Notes: generated by a model not told the origin, from the sequence alone. A DNA stretch of 16,461 nucleotides from Flavobacteriaceae bacterium (GCA_013042825.1 JABDPL010000132.1:1-16461), one strand, 5' to 3'; shown: positions 7,876-14,787, numbered from the stretch's first letter. Program-made: numbers and translations.

Positions 7876-7892
7876 ATTACCTGTTACATTTG
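7862..7892 (+). promoter_or_regulatory. Consensus Bacteroidota promoter reading toward the 3' end of a minus-strand gene
   Basis: TTTG (7862-7865), a 19-bp gap, then TACATTTG (7885-7892) is an exact match to the TTTG-N19-TAnnTTTG promoter form. The predicted start, near 7896-7897, would give an RNA running through the 7907-7928 hairpin and antisense to the small secreted protein gene. No plus-strand ORF lies downstream before lysA. Confidence 0.4.
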
Positions 7893-7898
7893 AAACAA

Positions 7899-7928
7899 AT
7901 AAAAAAAGCTCCCTGATAGGAGGGAGCT
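7899..7928 (-). terminator. Intrinsic terminator of the small secreted protein gene
   Basis: On the minus strand AGCTCCCT, a 6-nt loop and AGGGAGCT form a perfect 8-bp GC-rich stem (7907-7928) followed by seven T (plus-strand A run 7901-7907). It starts 25 bp after the stop codon of the gene at 7954-8313. Confidence 0.9.
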
Positions 7929-7953
7929 CTTAGACTAATTCAAATGGATCTAC

Positions 7954-8313
7954 TTAAAATAGTTCGGCCTCGATCTTGACCGGAACAATAAAAGTGCGTT
8001 CCCCGGACTTAAAAGCTTCCGGTAATACATGATAATTTAACCGCCCCTTGATAAACCCTTCTACCTGCTTGTCGTCAGAATCAACAGAAAGCACAACGAG
8101 TTCATTGTTTTTGTTGATTGTAAGGGTAACCTCTGCATAGGTGTCATGATCGACCAGGAATGTCGGGTTCTGTAATAATTTTCCAACTTCTTTGGTAATA
8201 ACGGTTGATTTTACTGTTTCGGCTGGATTAGCCTCGATCGGATTTGTGCTTGCAGTAAGCGCGCTGCTAAATGCAATTGCTGCAATTAACAGATAAGATT
8301 TGATTGTCTTCAT
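7954..8313 (-). CDS. Small secreted protein with a TonB-C-like domain, function unknown
   Basis: A 119-residue exported protein. The start is placed at ATG 8311-8313 and not the in-frame ATG at 8340, because MKTIKSYLLIAAIAFSSALTAS then forms a normal signal peptide (cleavage near residue 22). The mature part, about 97 residues, holds EVTLTINKNNELVVLSVDSDD, a helix (VEGFIKGRLNYHVL) and a last strand (RTFIVPVKIEAEL). This beta-beta-helix-beta order, with conserved V-x-x-x-x-x-N-x-x-x-E-I/L-V-V, resembles the TonB C-terminal fold, but no TonB membrane anchor or proline-rich linker is present. A free periplasmic TonB-C-like protein is therefore inferred; its partner is unknown. It is monocistronic, with a strong terminator downstream and the sucC terminator upstream. 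Confidence 0.75.
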   Translation of the reverse strand: MKTIKSYLLIAAIAFSSALTASTNPIEANPAETVKSTVITKEVGKLLQNPTFLVDHDTYAEVTLTINKNNELVVLSVDSDDKQVEGFIKGRLNYHVLPEAFKSGERTFIVPVKIEAELF

Positions 8314-8372
8314 AATTGTTCGATTTAAATTGATTGACATTACAAAAGACGATATAAATCTACCGGTTGTTA

Positions 8373-8386
8373 CACAAAGACTTGTG
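8373..8386. promoter_or_regulatory. Short inverted repeat upstream of the small secreted protein gene
   Basis: CACAA-AGAC-TTGTG is a perfect 5-bp inverted repeat with a 4-bp spacer, 60-73 bp upstream of the ATG at 8313. It may be an operator half-site pair, but arms this short are common by chance. Confidence 0.2.
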
Positions 8387-8409
8387 AATTAACTATTGTT
8401 TAACGCTAA

Positions 8410-8424
8410 TTAATAGTCTATTAA
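8410..8424. promoter_or_regulatory. Palindrome TTAATA-N3-TATTAA, possible operator
   Basis: TTAATAGTCTATTAA is a perfect 6-bp inverted repeat with a 3-bp spacer, about 100 bp upstream of the small secreted protein gene and outside the sucC terminator. The size and symmetry suit a dimeric regulator, but the AT-rich composition weakens the case. Confidence 0.3.
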
Positions 8425-8442
8425 CAGCTTGGTCTTCAAGGT

Positions 8443-8474
8443 AAAAAAAAAGCAATCCTTTTCAGACTGCTTTT
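8443..8474 (-). terminator. Intrinsic terminator of sucC
   Basis: On the minus strand AAAGCAGTC, a 7-nt loop and GATTGCTTT form a 9-bp stem with one G-U pair (8449-8473), followed by a run of nine T (plus-strand A run 8443-8451, overlapping the stem foot). It lies about 28 bp after the sucC stop codon. Confidence 0.88.
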
Positions 8475-8501
8475 AATGCTTTATGTTTTAGGTTATTTAT
8501 A

Positions 8502-9695
8502 TCAGGACACAACTGCCTGAACCTTGTCGGCTGCTTCCTGGAACTCAATGGCACTTTGAACATCTAATCCGGAGCTATCGATAAGATCCTTGGCAATATC
8601 GGCATTGGTTCCCTGCAAACGAACAATGATCGGAACATTGATGGCATCGCCCATATTTTTGTAAGCATCAACAATTCCCTGTGCAACGCGATCGCATCGC
8701 ACGATGCCGCCGAATATATTTACCAGGATGGCTTTTACACTCGGATCTTTCAGGATTATCTTAAAGGCTTGCTCTACACGCGCCGCATCTGCTGTTCCGC
8801 CAACGTCAAGAAAATTGGCTGGCTCTCCTCCTGCTTGTTTGATCAGGTCCATAGTAGCCATTGCAAGTCCGGCACCATTTACCATACACCCGACATTTCC
8901 ATCGAGATCAACATAGTTCAGGCCTACTTCCTTAGCCTCCACTTCTATCGGGTTTTCCTCGCGAATATCACGCATCTCCTGATAATCCTTATGACGATAC
9001 AAGGCATTGTCATCTATGGTCACCTTGGAATCAACCGCCATTATCTTATCATCTGAAGTTTTTAGAACAGGATTGATCTCGAATAAAGTAGCGTCTGAAT
9101 TGATGTAAGCTTTATACAACGAAGACACGAAACGCACCATTTCTTTGAACGCCTGGCCCGAAAGACCGAGATTGAAGGCTACACGGCGCGCCTGGAATGG
9201 CTGCAATCCGAGAACCGGGTCAATGGATTCGGTAAAGATCAGGTGAGGGGTTTGCTCTGCCACCGTTTCAATATCCATACCACCCTCGGTTGAATACATA
9301 ATCATATTCCTGGCATTCGCGCGATCAAGGAGCACTGACATATAATACTCATCCGGTTCATTGGCCCCAGGATAATATACATCTTCCGCTATCAAAACCT
9401 GGTGCACTTTCTTGCCCTCTGCTGATGTCTGTGGCGTAATAAGGTTCATACCGATGATCTGATCGGAAATCGATCTTACCTCATCCAGGTTTTTAGCCAA
9501 CTTCACACCGCCACCTTTACCCCGGCCACCGGCATGTACTTGTGCTTTGATCACATACCAGCTGGTTCCGGTTTCTTCGGTTAATCGTTTCGCAGCCTCA
9601 ACCGCTTCATCCGGATTTTGTGCTACAATACCACGCTGAACACGTACGCCAAAGCTGGCCAAAATCTCTTTTCCCTGATACTCGTGTAAATTCAT
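8502..9695 (-). CDS. sucC: Succinyl-CoA synthetase (ADP/GDP-forming), beta subunit
   Basis: The ATP-grasp beta subunit of succinate-CoA ligase, which with SucD interconverts succinyl-CoA and succinate plus CoA with substrate-level ATP or GTP formation in the TCA cycle. The 397 residues are close to the family length of about 390-400. Visible signatures are the N-terminal MNLHEYQGKEIL, the ATP-grasp glycine-rich segment AQVHAGGRGKGGGVKLA, the metal/nucleotide region EINPVLK and AVDSKVTIDDNALYRH, and the CoA-ligase-fold block FGGIVRCDRVAQGI near the C-terminus. The start is ATG 9693-9695: the frame extends to a TTG at 9722, but that would add nine unrelated residues ahead of the canonical MNLHEYQ. 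It has its own promoter and terminator. sucD is not in the window. Confidence 0.97.
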   Translation of the reverse strand: MNLHEYQGKEILASFGVRVQRGIVAQNPDEAVEAAKRLTEETGTSWYVIKAQVHAGGRGKGGGVKLAKNLDEVRSISDQIIGMNLITPQTSAEGKKVHQVLIAEDVYYPGANEPDEYYMSVLLDRANARNMIMYSTEGGMDIETVAEQTPHLIFTESIDPVLGLQPFQARRVAFNLGLSGQAFKEMVRFVSSLYKAYINSDATLFEINPVLKTSDDKIMAVDSKVTIDDNALYRHKDYQEMRDIREENPIEVEAKEVGLNYVDLDGNVGCMVNGAGLAMATMDLIKQAGGEPANFLDVGGTADAARVEQAFKIILKDPSVKAILVNIFGGIVRCDRVAQGIVDAYKNMGDAINVPIIVRLQGTNADIAKDLIDSSGLDVQSAIEFQEAADKVQAVVS

Positions 9696-9719
9696 CTGAT
9701 GTCTTTGATTTTTGCACTG

Positions 9720-9750
9720 CAAATGTAACTAACCTTTACGGTTAAAGCAA
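9720..9750 (-). promoter_or_regulatory. sucC promoter
   Basis: On the minus strand TTG (9748-9750) is followed after 20 bp by TACATTTG (9720-9727), matching the Bacteroidota TTG/TTTG-N19-21-TAnnTTTG form. The predicted start near 9715 leaves a 5' leader of about 20 nt before the ATG at 9695. The -7 box overlaps the rejected TTG start, which supports the shorter reading frame. Confidence 0.75.
9730..9744. promoter_or_regulatory. Inverted repeat in the spacer of the sucC promoter
   Basis: TAACC-TTTAC-GGTTA has perfect 5-bp arms around a 5-bp centre and lies wholly between the -33 and -7 elements of sucC. A protein bound here would compete with RNA polymerase, so it is a candidate operator for repression of sucC. 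Confidence 0.3.
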
Positions 9751-9794
9751 TAATTTTTGAGATCGGCTGGGATTAACATTTTGCAAAAAGTTCA

Positions 9795-9802
9795 TAGCTT
9801 TG
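9795..9802 (+). promoter_or_regulatory. lysA -7 promoter element
   Basis: TAGCTTTG matches TAnnTTTG, 34 bp before the lysA ATG. The nearest upstream TTTG (9780-9783) is only 11 bp away, so no correctly spaced -33 element is visible. The expected leader would be about 30 nt. Confidence 0.45.
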
Positions 9803-9836
9803 CCAACTATTGACATATGATAAAATATAGCGGGTT

Positions 9837-11045
9837 ATGAAGCATTCAGATTTACTTAGTATCGCAAGGGACTATGGATGCCCGGTTTACGTTTATGACG
9901 CCCACAAGATCGAATCTCAGTATAAGCGTCTGACCACAGCATTTTCCGAGGTTACATCACTTAAACTGTTATATGCAGTTAAAGCCCTGTCAAATCTGTC
10001 GGTTCTCAAGTTTCTGAAACGCCTTGGTGCAGGGCTGGATACGGTTTCAATACAAGAGGTAAATCTGGGACTGCATGCCGGTTTCGACCCCAGGTCTATA
10101 ATTTTCACACCTAATGGGGTTTCCTTTGGTGAGATTGAAACCGTGGCTGGAAAAGGAGTTCAGATCAATATCGATAATCTATCCATTCTCGAGCAATTCG
10201 GAAATAAACACCCTGAGGTCCCTGTGTGCATAAGGGTTAATCCGCATGTCATGGCCGGTGGAAACACAAATATTTCCGTGGGTCATATCGATAGCAAGTT
10301 CGGTATTTCCATTCATCAGATCCCGCATATCCTGAGAATTGTAAAGAATACAGGCATGCGGATAAACGGCGTACATATGCATACGGGAAGTGACATCCTC
10401 GATGTTGGCGTCTTTCTTTATGCCAGCAATATTCTGTTTGAAACAGCTATGCATTTCAAGGATCTCGAATTCATCGATTTCGGCTCCGGGTTTAAGGTAC
10501 CTTACAAGGAAGGTGATATAGAAACAGATATTGAAGAATTTGGAGAGCGTTTAACAACAAGATTTAAAACTTTTTGTGATGAATACGGTCGTGAGATCAC
10601 ACTGGCCTTCGAACCGGGAAAATTTCTGGTCAGTGAAGCCGGTTATTTTCTTACTAAGGTCAATGCTATTAAACAAACCACATCAACCGTATTTGCCCAG
10701 GTCGATTCAGGATTTAATCACTTCATCAGGCCGATGTTTTATGGTTCTCAACATCAAATAATCAACCTTTCTAATCCCGATGGAAGGGAACGTTTTTATA
10801 CCGTGGTCGGCTATATCTGTGAAACAGACACCTTTGCCAATAACAGGAAAATAAAGGAGATAAAAGACAATGATATACTGGCTTTTAAAAACGCCGGTGC
10901 TTATTGCTTTACGATGGCCAGCAACTACAACTCCCGTTTAAGACCTGCCGAAGTACTTTGGTATAATGGCGAGTCGCATCTCATTCGCGAAAGGGAATCT
11001 TTTGAAGACCTTGTCAGGAATCAGATCGAGGTTGATTTTGATTGA
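9837..11045 (+). CDS. lysA: Diaminopimelate decarboxylase
   Basis: A fold-type III PLP enzyme that decarboxylates meso-diaminopimelate to L-lysine, the last step of lysine biosynthesis, in the cytoplasm. Its 402 residues are close to the family's usual length of about 400-430. The PLP lysine is K49 in LLYAVKALSN. Other landmarks are VHMHTGS (179-185, the family's H-x-GS region), FIDFGSGF, the phosphate-binding EPGKFLVSEAG (259-269), and CETDTF (328-333), corresponding to the family's C-E-S-x-D active-site loop from the partner subunit. Carboxynorspermidine or arginine decarboxylase relatives share the fold, but this motif set and length fit LysA. The gene is divergent from sucC. There are 62 bp and no visible terminator before the next gene, so read-through is possible. 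Confidence 0.94.
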   Translation: MKHSDLLSIARDYGCPVYVYDAHKIESQYKRLTTAFSEVTSLKLLYAVKALSNLSVLKFLKRLGAGLDTVSIQEVNLGLHAGFDPRSIIFTPNGVSFGEIETVAGKGVQINIDNLSILEQFGNKHPEVPVCIRVNPHVMAGGNTNISVGHIDSKFGISIHQIPHILRIVKNTGMRINGVHMHTGSDILDVGVFLYASNILFETAMHFKDLEFIDFGSGFKVPYKEGDIETDIEEFGERLTTRFKTFCDEYGREITLAFEPGKFLVSEAGYFLTKVNAIKQTTSTVFAQVDSGFNHFIRPMFYGSQHQIINLSNPDGRERFYTVVGYICETDTFANNRKIKEIKDNDILAFKNAGAYCFTMASNYNSRLRPAEVLWYNGESHLIRERESFEDLVRNQIEVDFD

Positions 11046-11107
11046 GGTCCGTTGTTGAAATCATCTTAATCCCGAATTCATATCTTTATGGGAAACTCTA
11101 GAGATAC

Positions 11108-12238
11108 ATGAGGTCCTGTTTGTTATTGGTCTTGATGCTGATCTTTTCCTGTGCAGAGGAATCGGAATTCGATCCTTTGCAAGCGGCTTTGGCATCGGAT
11201 AACAGATCGATACAGCGGGTTATGGATAGCCTCGAACAATACGAGGTTCAAATTAAACTCACAACCATATCCCGTTCACCTGACAGTGTGGTCTTCGATG
11301 AATTTCAATTTCAGTTGAATGACTCCATGTATTTCTATCCGGCGAGTAGCGTAAAATTTCCAGTAGCGATTTTAGCCTTAGAAAAACTTCAGAAGGATTC
11401 CCGGCTTGATCTTGATACCCCATTTTTCGTTGAAGGCGATTCCAGCTTTACAACCATGAGGTCTGATATTCGGGATATTTTTGCAGTCAGCAGTAATGAT
11501 ACGTTCAACCGGCTTTTCGAATACCTCGGAAAGGACAGCATAAATAATCGTTTAGAATCTAAAGACCTAGGCAAAATCCGCATATCGCATAGGCTATCGA
11601 CTTCTGATGCATTTGATCTAACCACAAGACCACTGATCATTCAGATAAGCGATTCTACCCTGTTCAACACAGAGCCCAGTATCAATCAACCGATCAGATC
11701 TTTGGAATTGGAGGGTATTACCAAGGGTAGAGGCTACTACAGTGATGATGAACTCGTTTTGGAACCCATGGATTTTTCAGAACGTAATTATCTGCCGGTA
11801 AGCAGTCTGCATGCGATTATGCAACGCGTTTTTTTTCCAAATAAATTCAGCGCACATAAACGTTTTGATCTGGACTCTTCCCATATGACGTTTCTCAAAC
11901 AATCTATGGCCTTGTATCCGAGGGATCTCGACTATGATCCAGTGAACTATTATGATTCTTATGGTAAGTTCTTCATCTATGGTGATTCCAAGGAGCCTAT
12001 TCCCGATTACATAAAAATCTATAACAAGGTTGGCTATGCCTATGGCTATCTGACCGATTGCGCTTATATAGTCGATTCGAAACAGCAGATAGAATATATA
12101 TTGACCGCAACCATTCATGTGAATCGCAACCGCATATTCAATGATGATGCCTATGAATATGATGAAATCGGTATTCCCTTCCTAGCTCAATTGGGACGGG
12201 AGATCCACGAATATTTAATCTTGAATTCAAACAATTAA
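11108..12238 (+). CDS. Class A beta-lactamase-like serine hydrolase, lipoprotein
   Basis: A 376-residue envelope hydrolase of the beta-lactamase/transpeptidase-like fold. Residues 1-15 are a lipoprotein signal (MRSCLLLVLMLIFSC) with Cys15 as lipidation site, followed by AEESE, an acidic stretch of the type that can direct lipoproteins to the surface in Bacteroidota. The class A motifs can be followed in order: S80-x-x-K83 (PASSVKFP), S128-x-N130 (VSSND), a possible omega-loop E189-P-S-I-N193 (compare EPELN of TEM enzymes) and K307-V-G309. The protein is longer than typical class A enzymes (about 290) because of extra sequence between the Glu and K-V-G motifs. The true substrate need not be a beta-lactam. 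It is the first gene of a tight unit: its TAA overlaps the next ATG by one base. Confidence 0.82.
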   Translation: MRSCLLLVLMLIFSCAEESEFDPLQAALASDNRSIQRVMDSLEQYEVQIKLTTISRSPDSVVFDEFQFQLNDSMYFYPASSVKFPVAILALEKLQKDSRLDLDTPFFVEGDSSFTTMRSDIRDIFAVSSNDTFNRLFEYLGKDSINNRLESKDLGKIRISHRLSTSDAFDLTTRPLIIQISDSTLFNTEPSINQPIRSLELEGITKGRGYYSDDELVLEPMDFSERNYLPVSSLHAIMQRVFFPNKFSAHKRFDLDSSHMTFLKQSMALYPRDLDYDPVNYYDSYGKFFIYGDSKEPIPDYIKIYNKVGYAYGYLTDCAYIVDSKQQIEYILTATIHVNRNRIFNDDAYEYDEIGIPFLAQLGREIHEYLILNSNN

Positions 12239-13653
12239 TGGCCAAAAAACCCGGGGGAAATAATAAGGGCCTGAAACGTGTTTTAGGATTGCGAGACCTG
12301 GTCCTCTTTAATATAGCCAGTGTCATTGGTTTATCTTCCCTTACTCAGGCTGCTCAATTTGGCTGGTCGAGTTTTCCTCTTTGGATACTGGCAGCAGCTT
12401 TCTTTTTGATTCCGTTGGGACTGGCTGTAGCCGATTTGAATTTGAGAATTCCAGGACAAGGTGGTTTTTATATATGGACAAAAAAGGCATTTGGAGAACG
12501 GCACGGGTTTATTGCCGCATGGACCTATTGGTTAAGTAATATTGTCTGGTTTCCAACTGTGCTTTTCACCATAGTGCTATCCTCTCTTTATATTTTCGGA
12601 GATCAATTCCTCCACCTGCGCGACAGCTTTTGGTTCAGTGGTGTATTGGCAATGATCATTTTATGGAGTGTAATTCTCATGAACATCGTCGGATTAAGCA
12701 TCGGCAAGTGGATTCAGAATATCGGCGCCATCAGCCTCTGGGTCTTATTCGTATTGTTATTTTCAGTTTCCCTGGTATATGTCGTTCAAAATGGCCCGGC
12801 TCAGAGCTGGGAGCCCAGGGCTTTTATTCCGGATCTTCAGGATTATACGATATTACCCTTCTTCGCAGCTATCGCCTATTCTTTTGGTGGTCTCGAACTG
12901 TCATCGGTTATGAGTGATGAGATCAAAAAACCGGGAAGGACAATTATTCGATCGATATGGATCTCCGGAATTATCATCGCTTTGTTCTATTTACTCGGCA
13001 CATTCTCGCTATTGGTTGCCATACCTTCAGGTGAACTGGAGATCGTTGATGGTATCGCCCAAACCTTCCACCAAATTGATAAAGCGATCGGCTGGCCACT
13101 GTTGGGAAGCATAGGGGCATTTCTGGTGACCCTGGGGACAATAGGGTTATTCGGAGCCTGGTTGAGCGGCAGTGCGAGATTGCCCTTTGTGATCGGGCTT
13201 GATCATTATCTCCCACCTATTCTGGGAAAGTTGCATCCGAAGTTCAAGTCTCCCTATATATCATTGATCGTTCAGGGTGTTTTAGTTTCTTTGCTGTTTA
13301 TTATTTCTATTGCGGGATCAGCTCTTGAAGAGGCCTACTCTACGCTATATGACATGTCTATCGTTCTTTATTTCATCCCTTTCCTATACCTGTTCGGGGC
13401 GTTTATGTATCACAACATCAAGAACACCGGTGATCATGAAAAGGGTATTCCTGTTTTCAATAAACACAAAAGATTGGCGCTAATTTGTGCATGTTTGGGA
13501 TTTAGTGTAATTTTTCTTTCTATAATCCTGGCTTTTATGCCTTCCGCAGCAATTGAAAACAAATCCATTTTCTATTTGAAAATAGCAGGTGGAACGATCT
13601 TGCTGATTGGAGTCGGATTAGTTTTTTACCATAAAAAATCAACTAACAAATGA
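12238..13653 (+). CDS. APC-family amino acid permease
   Basis: A 471-residue inner-membrane transporter with about 12 hydrophobic segments, as usual for the amino acid-polyamine-organocation superfamily. The first membrane segment begins at LVLFNIASVIGLSS, where the APC family's unwound glycine-rich motif normally lies; here it reads IGLSSLTQ, not the common G-S-G-I. Segment 6 and the following loop carry YSFGGLELSSVMSDEIKKPGRTI, the recognisable APC F-x-G-x-E...E-x-K-x-P-x-R-T signature. The specificity cannot be read; amino acids or related amines are expected. Translation is probably coupled to its neighbours: TAATG with the hydrolase upstream and ATGA with the oxygenase downstream. The basic N-terminus MAKKPGGNNKG is cytoplasmic. 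Confidence 0.9.
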   Translation: MAKKPGGNNKGLKRVLGLRDLVLFNIASVIGLSSLTQAAQFGWSSFPLWILAAAFFLIPLGLAVADLNLRIPGQGGFYIWTKKAFGERHGFIAAWTYWLSNIVWFPTVLFTIVLSSLYIFGDQFLHLRDSFWFSGVLAMIILWSVILMNIVGLSIGKWIQNIGAISLWVLFVLLFSVSLVYVVQNGPAQSWEPRAFIPDLQDYTILPFFAAIAYSFGGLELSSVMSDEIKKPGRTIIRSIWISGIIIALFYLLGTFSLLVAIPSGELEIVDGIAQTFHQIDKAIGWPLLGSIGAFLVTLGTIGLFGAWLSGSARLPFVIGLDHYLPPILGKLHPKFKSPYISLIVQGVLVSLLFIISIAGSALEEAYSTLYDMSIVLYFIPFLYLFGAFMYHNIKNTGDHEKGIPVFNKHKRLALICACLGFSVIFLSIILAFMPSAAIENKSIFYLKIAGGTILLIGVGLVFYHKKSTNK

Positions 13654-14744
13654 AGTCATCATTCCATATCAATGCCGATATACGGCAGGCAGAAACACTT
13701 CCTGCTGAGTTCTACAGAAGTCAGGAAGTTTTTGACACCATTAGGGAAAAGATCTTTCTTAGAACCTGGCAATATATAGGGGACGAAAACCTCATCCCGT
13801 TGTCGGAATCGGTGTACCCCTTTATTCTGATGGATAATTACCTTACAGAACCCCTGGTTCTAACCCGTGATAATGAGGATAATATCAGGTGCTTTAGCAA
13901 TGTTTGCACCCACCGTGGAAACATCGTTGTGAACAATCCCGGACGTGTGAAACAACTCGTATGTATGTATCATGGCAGGCGTTTTGGTTTGAATGGTGCT
14001 TTTAAATCGATGCCTGAATTTGAAGAAGCCGAGAATTTCCCAAGGCCTTGTGATGATCTCAGGGAATTTGTGATCAGAGCACTTGGACCTTTCATGTTTG
14101 TGGGACTAAACCCCGCATTCGATTTTGATGAGGTGCTGGGATTGATGACCGAACGGGTCGGTTTCCTGCCCCTGCATGAGTTTAAACATGACCCAACTAC
14201 CAGTCGGGATTATTTGGTGAATTGCCACTGGGCGCTGTATTGCGACAACTATCTTGAAGGTTTTCATATTCCGTTTGTTCATCATGATTTAAATGCCATG
14301 CTTGATTATGGGAATTACACCACCGAGATCTATGATCACTTCAATCTGCAGATCGGTTATGCCAGCCCGGGGTCTGAGATCTTCGATCTGCCCGATTATC
14401 ATGTGGATTATGGGAAGGAGATCGGTGCCTATTATTACTGGATCTTTCCAAATATGATGTTCAATTTCTATCCCTGGGGCCTATCGATCAACGTGATTAA
14501 ACCAATTGGTCTGAACAAAACACGTGTATCATTCATCACCTATATTTTTGACGAGATGAAATTCCATCGCGGTGCAGCAGCCATGATCGACAAAGTTGAG
14601 CGGGAAGATGAATTTGTAGTAGAAGGTGTTCATAAGGGCGTTCAGTCGAGGTTTTACAGCACGGGGCGTTTTTCACCGACCCGTGAGAAGGGCGTGCATC
14701 ATTTTCATAGATTATTGGCAGAATATCTCGCAAAGGATATTTGA
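13650..14744 (+). CDS. Rieske non-heme iron oxygenase, alpha subunit (CntA/choline-monooxygenase-like)
   Basis: A 364-residue cytoplasmic oxygenase. The N-terminal Rieske domain binds a [2Fe-2S] cluster through C86-x-H88 (NVCTHRGN) and C105-x-x-H108 (CMYHGRRF), 16 residues apart. The catalytic domain has the 2-His-1-carboxylate iron site: H206 and H211 in DNYLEGFHIPFVHHD, with D320 in REDEF as the likely carboxylate. At the position three before the first iron His, where naphthalene dioxygenase has bridging Asp205, this protein has Glu203, as reported for the carnitine oxygenase CntA. The Trp usual after the second Rieske His pair (YHGW) is Arg here (YHGRRF). The length suits ring-hydroxylating or quaternary-amine oxygenases. 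No reductase or ferredoxin gene is nearby. The start overlaps the permease stop (ATGA). Confidence 0.9.
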   Translation: MKSSFHINADIRQAETLPAEFYRSQEVFDTIREKIFLRTWQYIGDENLIPLSESVYPFILMDNYLTEPLVLTRDNEDNIRCFSNVCTHRGNIVVNNPGRVKQLVCMYHGRRFGLNGAFKSMPEFEEAENFPRPCDDLREFVIRALGPFMFVGLNPAFDFDEVLGLMTERVGFLPLHEFKHDPTTSRDYLVNCHWALYCDNYLEGFHIPFVHHDLNAMLDYGNYTTEIYDHFNLQIGYASPGSEIFDLPDYHVDYGKEIGAYYYWIFPNMMFNFYPWGLSINVIKPIGLNKTRVSFITYIFDEMKFHRGAAAMIDKVEREDEFVVEGVHKGVQSRFYSTGRFSPTREKGVHHFHRLLAEYLAKDI

Positions 14745-14762
14745 GCAGGCCCCCTAATGAAC

Positions 14763-14787
14763 ATTAACACACTAACGGAATTAACAC
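14763..14787. repeat. Two ATTAACAC direct repeats before the BNR-repeat gene
   Basis: ATTAACAC occurs at 14763-14770 and 14780-14787, start-to-start 17 bp, in the 50-bp gap ahead of the ATG at 14795. This may be a regulator site or chance. No terminator is visible in this gap. Confidence 0.2.

Larger units (their letters stand above)
7576..7953. other. 378-bp intergenic region with hairpins, a possible micro-ORF and promoter-like elements
   Basis: No long ORF lies between the TerB-like gene and the small secreted protein. From left to right there is AT-rich DNA holding the TerB-like gene's upstream region (7576-7650), a perfect 8-bp inverted repeat (7711-7735), a hairpin followed by six T on the minus strand (7748-7768), a 39-codon ORF on the minus strand (7756-7875), a consensus plus-strand promoter (7862-7892), and a strong minus-strand terminator (7899-7928). 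The part from about 7780 to 7880 is visibly less AT-rich than the DNA to its left. Confidence 0.7.

Noticed and set aside
8314..8340. Upstream ATG at 8340 for the small secreted protein
   Set aside because: It would put nine polar residues in front of an otherwise standard signal peptide; ATG 8313 is the better start.
9696..9722. N-terminal extension of sucC from a TTG codon at 9722
   Set aside because: The TTG overlaps the -7 promoter box, and the canonical SucC N-terminus begins at the ATG at 9695.
11081..11088. TATCTTTA as a promoter for the hydrolase-permease-oxygenase unit
   Set aside because: It lacks the final G of TAnnTTTG and the nearest TTG is 23 bp upstream, so the match is too weak to list as a feature.
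11777..12118. 113-codon minus-strand ORF inside the beta-lactamase-like gene
   Set aside because: It is antisense to a frame with a lipobox and ordered catalytic motifs, and has no features of its own.
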